Shown here piece after piece: positions 53,301 through 64,000 of a stretch of 64,000 bases of DNA. The stretch lies in the NCBI RefSeq assembly GCF_037975245.1, contig NC_092570.1, forward strand, positions 8,369,001-8,433,000, in the 5' to 3' direction. Numbering within the stretch: position 1 is the first letter of the stretch; each line of letters begins with the position of its first letter. Made by a program: the position numbers and the translations under genes. The notes below the pieces were generated by a model. The model made no database searches, was not told the DNA's origin, and was given only the letters and a program-made list of their open reading frames with translations. The stretch is from Apostichopus japonicus. Its lineage: Eukaryota > Echinodermata > Holothuroidea > Aspidochirotida > Stichopodidae.

Positions 53301-53530
53301 AGACCTCAGTATTTACAGAAATATATAACGTTTGTATACATATATCTATGGCTTAGTAAGAAACTAGTTTTGATTGCACGTGATTTCTCGTAAAATATTT
53401 ATAATTTATTTCGTAATGATATATTTTCATTCTTTTAATGTTGTACTTTCGTCGAGAGGGGTGTAATTTCCAAATGTCTGCAACAGTCTTGCATGTTTTT
53501 CATAGCTCTGTATTTTCCCCTTGTAACGTC

Positions 53531-53567
<37 letters not shown>

Positions 53568-53594
53568 TATATATATATTTATATATATGTATAT

Positions 53595-53644
<50 letters not shown>

Positions 53645-56600
53645 ATTTATATATATGTATATATATGTGTGTGTGTGTGCGTGGGTGTTCGTGTGTGTTC
53701 GTGTGTTTTATATTATGTGCATACGTGTCCAATCGACGGACTAGTTCAATAATGTTTTACCCTTATGCACACGTACAACCTCAGTGAAGAACTGAGCTAC
53801 AACCCCAACGCCTTCTGAATCTATCGCTTGAATGCGTTTGCATTACAATATATCTTCTGTTTTTTTAACACATACACTAGAGTAATGCTACGAACTATAA
53901 CTGGTTACATTGAGTACGTCTATATATATTAATGGTAGAACTTTTGTCTATATTCACAGCGTTCAAGGTTCTCTACATACGCTTTTTTGGGCAATCTTTG
54001 GAGAGTTTCATATAGTAGATATGTCTTTACCGATCAACCTGTTCATGGTTCACTATACTGTGCAAATTCTTCACGCCATCTACATCGTTGTGACGTCGAT
54101 AATACTGTTAAATATGTTGATAGCTGCAATGTTGACTACGTACGAATCAATACAAGTAAGTCAACATATTAGTTCAAGAGATTGGGTAATATGTAGTACC
54201 CTCACAGGTATACAACAAACACCATGTAGAAGAAGATCGGTCGTAGTGCGGGGTGGGGGGGGGGGGGGGTGAGGGTAGGCACTGCCCCAAGACTAACATG
54301 AACTGGGATAAATTACCCACAGTACCAAACCGTTTGATCGTGTAACACTGGGTGCTGTTAAACACAGTTCATCTACCTTGGTGATAAATTAATATTTCTC
54401 ATAAATATGATATGTCCCTTCCGAACCAGTAAAGATTACACCTAGCTACTCTCATGACGACTGGAAGATAAGTATACCTCTCTCCAGCACCCCTCCTACT
54501 GCTACTATTCATTACATTAATTTGCATCAATTGTTACTAAGAAGTTGTTCTATTTCAAGACATGAACACAGCCGATATCTTGTTAGACAACCTTGAGATC
54601 TAATTCCCAAACAAGAGTCTTCGAATAATATTTTCCAGCTTCATAAGAGAAGTAAGCATCCTACCAGTTTTAATACCAATCGCAGTATTTTAAAGCATGT
54701 ACCGTAAGATTGTAGTCTGTATAAGTCACGCGATGTAATAGAGGGCGACCTGTAACAAAGTTTTAAAAAAATAAGTATCCGAGTTGCTTTTAAATGCTTT
54801 ATAAAAGTTGAGAGATATGATCGATTAAGTCAAGAATTTGATATACCAATTGTAAACCCTTGAAGAACATGTAGTAATTTAGGTATGAAATTTGTCTCTC
54901 ATTAACTATTTCAAGTAAGTTATAAGTTATCGAGTTTTCAGACGCTTCATGTTGACCAAATTTCTTGTGTTTCTTTTGATGTATTGAACAGGGAAACTTA
55001 CATACAGAATGGATATTTTCAAGAACGAAGTTACTGCAGGGATACTGCGGTCATAGGTCAAATGTTCCAGTTCCTTTTAATCTTGTTCCTTCCGTTCGTG
55101 TTATTTGGGGAATCGTGAAGAAAATTTCTCGAAGAATCGCAAGCTTGCTCATGCGACTTGGAGTGACGGTAAGCTTAACACATCATGTATGTATGTATTT
55201 TAGATCCTCCTGCAAGCTGGAACTCGCGAAGAAGCCTCATTGGCTTATCAAAGCCGCAGGCTGACCGAAGTCAGTCTCTTAGATTCATATTTAACGTCCA
55301 TGATTATTTATGAATTGTCAATTATCAAAAAATCTGTAACTGGACGACATACATTAATCTTGGAGTGACTCGAACTTGGGACCTTATGATTGGAAGGCAC
55401 CGACGTTAACCACTGAGCTAACACTCCGTATCATAATCTGACATGATCACAATCTGACATGCTGACTACATATACGAACAGAGATGATTATGATGAACAA
55501 TTCCTCCAAACAGCTTTAGAATTAATTTGTTTCGTTTGAAGATATCCGCATGGTTTGAAATGGCTATTCTAGTGAATATTTATATCAGTTTTCTGTTTTC
55601 ATTAATTTCGTAATTTTCTTTATATCAAAAGTGTCATATAGTTTCTATATGGCCTACATTACCTACTACTGGCGATACCTTACATTCCCCAGTCCCACCC
55701 CTCCATTCATAAAAAACTTGTACCCCCATTTTCACCTTTTGACGTCACATTCCTCCCGCATCAGCTGTGATGAAGTCACATAGGATTCATTGACTTTCTA
55801 ACTCATCATAGTTCGGTCTTCTGTTGTAGTGTTCAACCTCCCTGATTCTTCTCCGTATTTATATATATATGCAGGTTCCAGAACGTTTTGCAGCTAGGCT
55901 TAACTACCACTGGAAAAGGAAACCAGCCGGTGGAGCAGCGGGCAACAGGGATAATAATATCAGGTTCAAGGAACGCCAAAAGGTACAAAATGCATACCAG
56001 GCACCTCTGTATGTGTAGTCCTGCCGAATTAATGGTTGAGGTTGTAGCTGGTGTGGATTGATGTGGTGGTGAATGGGTGGTCGGGTGCGTGATGATAGGT
56101 GCTGGGTGGGGGGGGGTAGCTAGTTATAACATGTTAAACGATTATAGATTGTGTGAAAGATCACTGATTGAAGTAGATTTAGTTGGCCATAGCTATCACA
56201 ATGAAATTTTGCGAAAACACAGTCGTTTCCATGGTTTCAGCAATATCAGGACAGTAAAAAAATGATACAAACATGTGTAAATCGTTTCATTGTTGTACCA
56301 TCGTATTGTAAACCGCGTACTATAATAGAAAATCAAAAAAATGAGAAGATTATAAAATGAAAAACATTCTTGAAAGTAGAGGTACCCTCCACCCGTGTCT
56401 ATGGTATACGATGCCCCACATTGCACCCTCTTCACAGAGGCGTAGCTCTAGAACCGGGGTCCCTGAAATCCTATAGTTACTGACTCTTCTATATTTATTG
56501 CTGTAATATGTATTCATCATTCCATCGAGTTGATGGGGGAGGGGGGGGTGGAAGAAAAACGTTTGTTGTCATATAACATAAAACAGCTGGGTTTGGTAGA

Positions 56601-58407
56601 ACAAAAATGAACTAATACACCATCGTGACGCCAATGATTATACGAATAGGGTTTATTAACCAAAGAAAGAGAGATACATGGCTTTGGTATAATTATTTTT
56701 ATGTTATTGTAATAACATTTAAGTCATGTAAAATACGATATTCGTGGTAACTATCTTCATAGCGATATTTTGAAGAGTTCATTTTTCCATCTTTTCACTC
56801 TAAGATTCTTGAAACTTTGGTCGAGCGTTACAAACACGGTCACTTGAAGGTAGCTCCACCTCCTCGTGTGGACCCGATAACTCCAACCAGTCGAAGATCC
56901 TCTGTTAATGCCTCTATTTCAAACGAGCCAATTGATCTTAAAGATCAGCAAAGGATTAACAAACTTACCCCGCAAAGTCTGGGATCAGCTTCATCTACAC
57001 CTACGTCATCAACGACTCATCTAAAATCTACCGGTACCCTTTCATCTCTGGAAGTCATCCCAGAAGATGAACGACCAGCGGAAGTCACACCGTCCAACGG
57101 GTAAGATATATACTGTGCAGCTGTACCGATATACAAATCTGTGCGGACGTTGTCACTGGCGGACCGCCAATCTTGCTATATCTGGGATATGCTAGAGTTC
57201 CTTTATAGAGTATAAAGGAACTCTAAGATCTGCTAGAGTTCTCGCGCCATCAAGAGCACTTAAATAGATTCTATGTTTGTTAGTTTATTACATTGTTATG
57301 TAACAGCAGATACTTAAAATGTTGTAAAGGTGTGTTACATTTACTTTCGAATCAAACAGTGAACACCTAGTGCCGATTATCCAATCATATTGCCTGAAGT
57401 AGAAATTACGATAGACTGTGCGTATGCCAATATTTAGTAGCAGTTAATAGTTTTTTTTTTGCTTTTTATTAATAAGTTTGAAACTGATCAACAAGATTCT
57501 CTCTTTTGTTTTTGGCCATCTTTTATTCAAACTTTGAATTCAATGTACAACTTTCTTTTTCCATTTTCGTAAATAAACAATAGATATTTCTTAAATAGCG
57601 ACAATAATTGTGAAAATGAAAGTGATCGATTAACAAAGTATTTTAGGTTAATACGAATTTCGAAATATATAATACACATTCCCACTTAGCAGATAATAAA
57701 GGTATAACTGAATTAGGACAAATAAATAGTGACTCCGAAAACCTAAACATCAAAAAGAGAAGAACAACTAGAAAATGTTGCGTAAAGGTTATTGTAAGAA
57801 ACAAGATTCTGCAATCTGAAGATAGGCAGTTGTTCCATTGTCCGTTGTGTCAATATGATATATATTAATAAAAAACAAAAGAACACTAGACAATCAGCTA
57901 CCCGTTTTGCCCTTTTGAGAATAGCTTCTGGGGTTAGAAGATGTTTGGTTCAGGTACATTTGTGCACTATAGGGATGTTGCTATGGATAAATGATTCTAG
58001 CAAACTCGCGCTTCATAACACAATTGAACAACATACAATAACAATACTCCATGCACCGGTTAGTTCAATATAAAATTTGGATCTTATGTAACATTCATCA
58101 TATCATGATAACCCAGTTGGGACAATTTTTTCCTATAATGTAGTGTCATGTCCCGCTTCAGAGCACTCGTATTGTCAGTGCGAGTAGTATGAATATCATG
58201 TCTCTATCAGATCAAGGTTAGGAACTGTTTGTACTGTCAATACCAGTTCTTTGAGAGCATGATATTGGAGTACAGTTTAGAGAGGTATTAGCATTAGGAA
58301 ATGTTCCCAATGATGGCTGACCATATGCCCCTCTTCATGTTTATTCATTAATCTCTTCCAGAAACCCTGGCGGAAGGAAACACACATCGTCGGTCAGTCT
58401 GGTTTAG
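42738..58407 (+). CDS. TRPC-like cation channel, 17 exons, 982 residues
   Basis: Exons: 42738-43071, 43562-43677, 44226-44339, 45664-45905, 47133-47400, 47854-48041, 48485-48687, 50631-50741, 50952-51085, 51472-51521, 52058-52176, 52980-53226, 53960-54155, 54992-55168, 55875-55982, 56805-57100, 58362-58407. Every junction is GT-AG and every phase agrees, giving one frame of 983 codons with stop. Order: acidic N-tail (1-105), ankyrin-type repeats (about 106-205), TRPC linker (about 206-358), S1-S5 (about 386-690), pore loop (713-725), S6 (about 748-770), TRP box (780-785), C-tail. TRPC proteins are tetrameric plasma-membrane cation channels, often Ca-permeable and gated downstream of phospholipase C. 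Length and order fit the family. The sequence is diverged, so I assign no numbered subtype. The first ATG of a tandem MGRKMGRK is taken as start. Confidence 0.93.
43297..43522. repeat. (AT)n array in TRPC-like intron 1
   Basis: Alternating TA with periodic AAATAT and TATTTA interruptions. It ends about 40 bp upstream of exon 2. Confidence 0.95.
44340..45663. other. Intron 3 of the TRPC-like gene
   Basis: No additional exon. An open frame at 45042-45440 has no splice borders and no family resemblance. G/C-rich simple sequence lies at 44570-44612 and 45480-45540. Confidence 0.6.
45664..47400 (+). CDS. TRPC-like exons 4-5: linker between ankyrin repeats and channel
   Basis: Exon 4 contains [22 protein letters not shown], close to the TRPC signature ASPSLIALSSEDPxxxAFxL, followed by a charged helix. 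Exon 5 carries [20 protein letters not shown], matching the conserved DLLDQ.R..RELE.IL segment. It then has a basic stretch ([11 protein letters not shown]) and [11 protein letters not shown], equivalent to L..AI.Y.QKEF. This region packs under the channel and is diagnostic for TRPC rather than TRPV or TRPA. The minisatellite begins directly at the exon 4 donor. Confidence 0.9.
45901..46965 (+). repeat. Minisatellite, ~49-bp unit, about 20 copies, starting at a splice donor
   Basis: The unit is roughly GGAAGCTGGCTTGTGGGTCATGAAGCAGTTACCTTAATGGGTTTATGGA (split here: GGAAGCTGGCTTGTGGG / TCATGAAGCAGTTACC / TTAATGGGTTTATGGA). The first copy is the exon 4 boundary itself: GAG|GTAAGCTCGCTTGTAGG. Later copies have GAGGAAGCT or GAGAAAGCT, which lack the GT. 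Variants such as GCGTGTGGG and GAATTAG recur in a pattern that suggests higher-order duplication. The last ~250 bp are more degenerate. Confidence 0.95.
47854..53226 (+). CDS. TRPC-like exons 6-12: pre-S1, S1 to S5
   Basis: Exon 6 opens FVAHPFSQ (compare the TRPC FVAQPNCQ) and has S1 at about residues 386-408. Exon 7 gives S2 ([14 protein letters not shown]) and a long loop with two cysteines. Exon 8 ends LPIWIAD and exon 9 continues [12 protein letters not shown], aligning with the TRPC LPWVLGFIW...G block. Exon 9 also has S3 ([13 protein letters not shown]). Exons 10-11 encode the S3-S4 loop with an N-glycosylation-type NHT. Exon 12 has [10 protein letters not shown] followed by S5 ([22 protein letters not shown]), equivalent to the family's QISLGRML.DI.KF. 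The exon 9 start at 50952 (ACAAG|TT) is a weaker acceptor, chosen because the stronger one at 50946 would create TGA. Confidence 0.88.
48734..48910. mobile_element. Foldback element with TTTAGACAAC-type core and 6-bp target duplication
   Basis: It begins TATGGAACGCGAAAA and ends with the exact inverted 15-mer. Flanking hexamers GTTCAG (48728-48733 and 48911-48916) are identical. The 177-bp element has several copies of a short AGTTTAGACAACG-type repeat inside. It shares TATGGAACGC ends and hexamer duplication with 40993-41549 but not the core. It lies in intron 7 of the TRPC-like gene. Confidence 0.8.
49058..50360 (+). mobile_element. LINE fragment (Jockey/CR1 group) with intact RT frame
   Basis: The open frame 49065-50282 encodes 405 residues starting inside the reverse transcriptase: [18 protein letters not shown], then [30 protein letters not shown] and the catalytic FADDLILY, then [12 protein letters not shown] and the thumb region. 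The endonuclease and the first RT block are missing (5' truncation). The 3' end has CCAAGA repeats (50340-50357) and no poly-A. It is inserted in intron 7 of the TRPC-like gene, sense strand. No premature stops, so it is young. The flanks are two copies of one local sequence (see findings). Confidence 0.88.
53532..53670. repeat. (AT)n array with GT tail, TRPC-like intron 12
   Basis: Alternating AT with AAATAT and TATTTA interruptions, then GTGTGTGT to about 53704. Confidence 0.95.
53960..54155 (+). CDS. TRPC-like exon 13: pore loop and S6
   Basis: Residues 709-774. [15 protein letters not shown] aligns with the TRPC pore helix and filter (SLQTLFWSIFGL). An acidic residue (Glu724) follows the FG, and its position could influence divalent permeation. 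[21 protein letters not shown] is S6, with the family motif LLNMLIAM varied only at the last residue. The exon is 196 bp and ends in phase 0 at CAA|GTAAGT. Confidence 0.93.
54992..55168 (+). CDS. TRPC-like exon 14: TRP box and proline motif
   Basis: EWIFSRTKL (780-788) corresponds to the TRP box EWKFARTKL. The Lys and Ala of the usual motif are Ile and Ser here. [10 protein letters not shown] (799-808) matches the LPVPFNxxPSP motif that follows in TRPC channels. A basic segment (KKISRR) follows and could be a calmodulin- or lipid-binding region by position only. Confidence 0.92.
55202..55428 (-). mobile_element. tRNA-derived SINE, copy 3, full length
   Basis: On the minus strand: head GTTAGCTCAGTGGTTAACGT (A box) and AAGTTCGAGTCACTCC (B box), then the body shared with 21068-21295 and 24826-24996, ending at the TGCAAGCTGGAACTC / TCCTGC region. 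It lies in intron 14 of the TRPC-like gene. Confidence 0.85.
55875..58407 (+). CDS. TRPC-like exons 15-17: C-terminal tail with PDZ-type end
   Basis: Exon 15 ([17 protein letters not shown]...) is basic. Exon 16 begins [15 protein letters not shown], matching the conserved helix LVxRYI of TRPC tails, then becomes Ser/Thr/Pro-rich ([24 protein letters not shown]) with many possible phosphorylation sites. Exon 17 (15 residues) ends HTSSVSLV; the last three residues S-L-V fit a class I PDZ ligand (S/T-x-hydrophobic). PDZ scaffolds such as INAD and NHERF are known to hold TRPC channels in signalling complexes; which one would act here is unknown. Confidence 0.85.
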
Positions 58408-58541
58408 CGGATTTCGGTCAGGGATCCCTCGCCCGGATGACATGTGTCTTGACATGATGGCCATACATGAGGGCAGACGGGGGGCCAGGAGGACTCAAGG
58501 GGAGCCAGGAGTAAAAAAAAGGGATAGGGGGTAGGCAGAGG
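58408..58541. other. Start of 3' untranslated region
   Basis: Follows the stop of the TRPC-like gene. No polyadenylation signal is placed with confidence before the MITE that follows. Confidence 0.4.
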
Positions 58542-59050
58542 CAGTGGCGTAGCCAGAGGGGGCCAGGGAGGCAATGCCCCCCAAAAAAATTTGCTTTGTG
58601 CTACAGTCTTGCCCCCCCCCCCTCCCGCCCAATGATATCCAGTAATGTATTCAAAATACTTCTTTTTTACATTTTTTCGAGTTCTAATCACAAGTATTCA
58701 TACCTCAGGGCTCATGTTCATACTTCATATGAGGTCAGAACTTGGTAATCAGACCGAGATATTACCCTTTTTTGGCCTTCATCATACCCACATATACGGA
58801 GACCGTTGATCAATATCGTCCTACATAATAAGCGCCAATAATTTGGCCGGTTGTATAACCATTACAAACTAGCGCTAGCAACCCATGTGCATTTTCAGCG
58901 ACCAATGATGCCACTTTGTGCAGACGAGGTGCCCATTAATACATATATTTCTTGGTAATTCCTACCATCAACCATCACGGGGTTGCCACCCCCCCCCCCC
59001 CCTTAAGAAAAATCTTGCCCCCTAACAATAGAATGCTGGCTACGCCACTG
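58542..59050. mobile_element. hAT MITE in the 3' flank of the TRPC-like gene
   Basis: Starts CAGTGGCGTAGCCAG and ends CTGGCTACGCCACTG, exact 15-bp inverted termini. It has a perfect 8-bp target duplication GGCAGAGG (58534-58541 and 59051-59058). Length is 509 bp; interior C-runs lie at 58612 and 58990. It probably lies inside or just beyond the 3' untranslated region. Confidence 0.93.
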
Positions 59051-59058
59051 GGCAGAGG

Positions 59059-62000
59059 TAAACCAGAAGATACCCAAGAATCATCTTCTTTGGAAACGAA
59101 TTAGTTTACTATATACACATACGTGATTATCATTAATTGTGTATATGTCTGATTACGTCTGAGTATGACTGCTTATGCCCGGAATAGTAACATACTATAT
59201 CACAAAGTTAAAATGATAGAAAATGCGTATTTTTCTATATGAAATATCTAATTATTTAAGTCTATAAATTTGGCCTAAAATGTAATACCGTATACTTTTA
59301 ATTTTGACCATTGCCTTTTAGACTAAAGCCGGGTATTTGAAGATTTAAGCCTGCCAGAACTGTAATTATTTCTAATGTATACATAACTTTAACGTTATAT
59401 TAAGTTACGCGCTCGTTGATTTCCGTTGTTTATGTTGAAATATTTTAATAATCTAGGTTAGTATACCACGTCCATTATTAAGTCGTATCAAATTCGCTCG
59501 TGATGTGGATTACATTTTATGTATAGGCCTATACACTACATGCATTGTATATGTGCATCATTGTGATCATACTATAAATATATGGTAGGATAAACAAAAG
59601 TCGGGCACAGCTATACCACTTGTTCCGGCGGCTGATCTCACCTTCACTTTCGTAACTTGCTTCATATAGAATTGTGGATGCAATGAGATTCTTAATGTAT
59701 AAGGAAATGCTTTGCAATAATAAAGTATGACTAGAAAGTAAAGGATGATTAATTTGTTTGATCAGAATCAAAAGTAAAAGAATATTTTCTTTCCTTGAAG
59801 ATTTAGCTATTATGTATATGTAACTATATTAATTATCTTCAGATTTTATAAGTTTGTTTAGTGATACCATAGCCAAAGACAGTTTTCATTATACGTAAGA
59901 TGAGCCATTAGCGTAACGATTGGATTTATAGGTGTAAAGGGGAAGAAGGGAGGGGTAGAATGAAATACCGCAGATGCAAAAGCTTTAGTTAGTTTTCAAT
60001 TCTTTTTATGACAAGTTCAGTTGGCTGTACTTCAGATCATTTTCAGATAGTTTTTAGAGCATTTACTTAATTTTTATATTTTTAATTTTTTTTTAATAAT
60101 GAATAATCTTAATTAATTATTTCCCCTGAAAAGGGGAATTTAAAGCAAATATTTTTAGAAACAAATGAGAGCTATCGACAGGTTCTGCGATTCATTGCCT
60201 ATGGACATAACTGCGTTTTATAAGAAGCAGATGTGAACTGTTTTGCTAAACCAATTTATTAGACCAAAACCATTGAATAATATTGTTTTACGTTGTTATT
60301 ATTGTTCATTTCTGTTACTGTTTGCAATTATAACTGGTATAAAAAAAATTAAACTGGCTACTTGACCTGTCTTGACATCAATCGACCTATATATGACCTC
60401 TATAGTATCCGTAAAATGTTTCCATTCTTATTGGGTTATTGACCGAAAATGAATCCAACTTATAAAATGCTATATCTCCGTTAATTATTATCTGAATTAA
60501 ACCAATTTAAGGTTTTGATCTCCACTGCATGCTGAATCTTCTTCCGTGAGATATATAATGGCACATGTATAGCCCATCAAGGGCCTTAATGCAAAACCTA
60601 AAGTGTATTCCTCATCATAAAGTAGCTATAAGAAATGCCTTTGTTGTTAATGAAAAGTAGTCTACCATTTCCATTAAAATGAAATCGTTTATTTTTTAAA
60701 AGAAGTTCCTTTATGTAATATAAAAAGGACCCCATTTTTTGTAAACACTATGGTATGATTTACCAAAAGAATGAAGTTTAGCATTTCATGAGACGTATAT
60801 TATATACCGGAAGTATGTTAGGTGATTGGGATAAGGTTTAGTTCTTCAAATCAAAGTTAAATGTCCCACTGCCTCAACATTTGTGCCACCACCCGGCCCT
60901 CTCTAAACCTAAATGAAGCAAACGAAACAGAGATCATTACGGGGGAAATAAGGAGAGGCTTTTTCATGTGGTATTACTGTGCTTGCTTGGACAATGGGTA
61001 TTGTATACTTACGGAAGCTTTTAGAGTGTTCTATAAATGTGATCATCGCTAAAATGTATCAAGATTACGGATCATATATGGACCGATAGTCATGTGCATA
61101 TAGTCACGCCATCACATTGGTTAGCTGTGACGGTTACCGGGCTAAACCGGCGAAAAGTACCGTATAGAGCACACCCCCCCCCCCCCACACACACACACAT
61201 ACACGCCGTCACCACCGCTGTTCGACTTCGAGGCATTCATAAAATATAGATTCTGTCAATTTACCGTAAGATGACATGAAGAATACACTGCTTTAAAGTC
61301 ATATTCCACATCTGTAGATCGTTAGTTGTCCCAAGTTCAAGGCGATCATAGCTTTTGACGAAGCAGCGACAGTAAGAACTGTATCTCAGTTTGAAGGCCA
61401 TATTTGACAGCAAGCATATGAATTATCGATCGGATTCTAGCACGGCTAACATTGCAACGACCCGTAGTGAAGTGTTTACTCAAATATTAAGCTAAAATAG
61501 TATCTAATATCTCTCATCAATTGGTATAGGCCAGTATTGACAACATATGCAGTCAGCATTTGCCGATATGTAGGCCTAAAGTATAGTCTACATGTGTTAA
61601 CTCTAAACAGGAAATCATGCACAAAGCGGCTACATGAACAGGTTTTCTAACATAAAATATGAATTCAAAGATCGCTTTTGCTCATCCCTCTGATCCAGCT
61701 ATATCCCCTGACGCTTGAATTTATCGAGCACCGAAAGAAGTGATCGACCATGAATGCGAAGTTAAGCTATAAATCCTAATCCCCGCTCACTTCTCCTCCA
61801 GATCATTCCCAATCAGCTCCTAGCTTTCCCTCTTCTTTTCCAAATGTCTTGTCTTCCACCAGCTTCCACCCTCCTTTTCCCATTCCCTTCCTCCTCCCCT
61901 TTCTCCTCCCGCCTGCCAAGTCCCTACACCGCCCCCCCCCTCCCCCACAAAACTCCGTTCCTCTGCAGTTTCATCTCATCACCTACACACACCTGTTTTA

Positions 62001-62166
62001 CATTGCATATCTTTCCCAGGCATGAACCTGTCCAGCTGTGATCGCAACGAATACGAGAGTTTGGAGGTCATAGGGCATATGCGGTAGCTCTGACATGTCA
62101 ACACACATTGTGGGTGTTATATTACTACTACAGCAAAAGAAGGCTGTAACTCTTTCATATGTTTAG
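59059..62166. other. Non-coding stretch
   Basis: AT-rich, no confident exon. C-run plus (CA)n at 61171-61200, and a pyrimidine-rich zone at 61800-61960. An AATAATAAAG at about 59717 could be a polyadenylation signal for the TRPC-like gene, but this is a guess. Confidence 0.45.
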
Positions 62167-62265
62167 GAAATGGAAGAAACACAACAAATGTACTGAGTGT
62201 AGGCAAGTATGTCATCGGCCGAAAGCAGCAGGAAATTACGGCATTTTGGTTTGTTATCCCAACAG
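62167..62265 (+). CDS. Possible single exon with zinc-finger-like cysteines
   Basis: A 99-bp segment lies between a TATGTTTAG acceptor and an ACAG|GTAAGC donor. In one frame it reads KWKKHNKCTECRQVCHRPK then AAGNYGILVCYPNR, with no stop. The order C..C..VC....A.G.YG...C recalls the first zinc finger of a nuclear receptor DNA-binding domain, though the Cys spacing is not canonical. No partner exon was proven; a candidate acceptor lies at 63161. It may be an exon of a gene running past the window, a relic, or chance. Confidence 0.3.
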
Positions 62266-64000
62266 GTAAGCATTCAAAAAAGTGAATATGAGATCATCGA
62301 TATCCAGCCTTAGTCCGTGTTATGCTATCAATGCCTAATGTTAGGCTAGGTTGCCTAAGAAGGCCACACAGTTATTCGTTAGGCTAACTGAGTTGACCAG
62401 AAGGCGTAACATAGGTAATCACATCGAAGGACTCTACAGTACTGCTCGCAAAGATATCATGTAACGTGGCGCTCAAGGTTGGTGGCTCGCGATGTATGCC
62501 AAATTTTTGGTAGTAAAGCCCTCATTCAGCCTCTCTGAATATACTGGTCTGATCAGTTGGCTCCTCTTTGCCCAACTGTTTGCCAAACTGATTGTTTCTG
62601 TACTTGCATATGGGGCCTAGGCACAACTTCAAACCTGGGACAGAACAAAGTTCATTATTACATTTGCCTGTAGTATTATAGGAAGGTCTAGGTTATTAAT
62701 GTCACTGATACCTGCAAAAGTAGAACACTCCCAGTTAATTTTCTGGTAAAACCATCACAGAATTAACCCAACAAATGCCATGAGCTTTGCAGACAGTGTT
62801 GAATTACCTCTAGTAGTAGTATTAGTAGGGGACCGTAATAAATTGTTGATTTGAATTTCATAAGTCATGTTTGTTTGAGAAATTTCATATGTTTATTCTG
62901 TGCAAAGCATCTACATGTATATACATATGTACGTCATCATTCATTTGGCCTTGGAAGTTGGAGGCATACATTATACACTCAGGGCTTAACAAAATTGGTA
63001 ATTTCCAATTGTGAAGGGCATGACAACAAAAATGAATTTGTGTAAGAGCATTCTTGGTCGTGCAATTCTTATGTCATTTTGGAGCAGTAAAAGTGCTGCA
63101 GGCTATTAAATTATGAATAATTAAACAATACAAGGATAAAGCTATTTATTTTTTTCGTTTAGAAAATACTTTCTACCTGAACATCTGGTCACTGCGAGCA
63201 CACTTTTCCGATGCTGTAGACATCTCACATTGTTTTTTCCCTTTGTTTCGTTCGCTTGATGGCATAGTGAATCGGAAATGTTGAAAACTTTTAATCTTCA
63301 CTTTGGTTGATATTCAGTAAAAAGCGCAGTGAAAAGCAACTTTTAACTTGAAAGTCCCAGACGTAAATAAAAATAACTATCACCCCTTTCGTATGTGGTA
63401 TGTGCCATATGACGTGATACGTCACTACTTTCAACAACTAGTTATCCACTTACATCATTTCCTAAGTGGAGGTTACTATTTCTATAAAGGTGTTGCCATA
63501 TTAACATTCCCGCCCAGTTTATAGCTGAGAACAGGACAATAGATCGACTAAAGCAAGTCCAAACGTCACGCGACAAAGTCAATGGGATTTTGATGTGTGA
63601 TTTCCTTCGCACACAGTTAACTCAATGGAGAAGTCCCATTGACTTACTGTGGAAGTAAAACGAACGTCAAATAGTGAAGTCCTTGTGAAGGAAGAATAAA
63701 GAATGATCTAAAAGACATTAATGTTTGTACTAATGTATGTATAACAGATATGGTTATCCTGCGAAACTCATGAGAAAGTTTTAAAAAAGAAGAGGAAGAA
63801 GGAAAAAAAAAAAACGAACAAGGTACTGCATTTACGAAAGATGAATCAAACAAAATCTCCCCAGTATTTTGGGGTTACTGTATAGTGTAACTTAGTGTAA
63901 TACTCGCAATGCACAGGGCACAGACAGCAAAACGTAAAGGGCATGACGGCAAACTTTTGCCGTCGGCGAGGTGTATTTTTCAGGGGCACCACAGCAAACA
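62266..64000. other. Non-coding stretch to the window end
   Basis: No feature recognised beyond an A-rich run at 63803. Confidence 0.45.

Noticed and set aside
55360..55428. tRNA gene on the minus strand
   Set aside because: Has A and B boxes but no foldable cloverleaf, and is joined to a body shared by other copies; it is the head of a SINE.

Overview
This is animal nuclear DNA: AT-rich, with long introns carrying GT-AG splice sites, many interspersed and tandem repeats, and no bacterial-style operons. The mix of a TRPC-type channel, an AAAP-type amino acid transporter, CR1/L2-like LINE pieces, tRNA-derived SINEs and many hAT elements with 8-bp target duplications fits a marine invertebrate, perhaps an echinoderm or another invertebrate deuterostome. 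The sequence alone does not settle the species.

Layout. Bases 1-11500 have no convincing gene. They hold two arrays of the same ~233-bp satellite in opposite orientation (1-1044 and 6945-8133), four hAT-like DNA transposons with readable 8-bp target site duplications, and unique AT-rich DNA. Bases 12735-23214 hold an eight-exon plus-strand gene for a multi-pass AAAP-family (SLC32/SLC36-like) amino acid transporter. Its introns carry a 5'-truncated LINE, a tRNA-Leu-like SINE, a perfect 47-bp-arm palindrome, a second SINE and two tandem repeats. Exon 6 lacks one base relative to the frame needed by both its own second half and the flanking exons, so as given the gene is frameshifted.

Bases 23215-35246 are gene-poor: SINE, microsatellites, and a 1.8-kb hAT element with a second hAT element nested inside it. 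Bases 35247-37031 encode a small two-exon protein of about 129 residues with an MGCGSS acylation-type N-terminus and lysine-rich clusters. Its intron is mostly a ~790-bp GAT/ATC trinucleotide array. I do not recognise its family.

Bases 42738-58407 hold the main gene, a 17-exon TRPC-like cation channel of 982 residues. All exons join in phase. It has ankyrin-type repeats, the TRPC-specific linker, six membrane segments, a pore loop (FWAIFGE), the S6 motif LLNMLIA, a TRP box variant (EWIFSR) and a C-terminus ending SLV that fits a class I PDZ ligand. One intron contains a ~49-bp minisatellite that begins exactly at a splice donor; another contains a LINE with a 405-codon open frame. Bases 58408-64000 hold a hAT MITE, long non-coding DNA and one possible exon (62167-62265) with a zinc-finger-like cysteine pattern.

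The most unusual observation is a small family of foldback elements with TATGGAACGC termini and 6-bp target duplications, present three times (18040-18078, 40993-41549, 48734-48910). The interiors are unrelated short degenerate repeats, or almost nothing.
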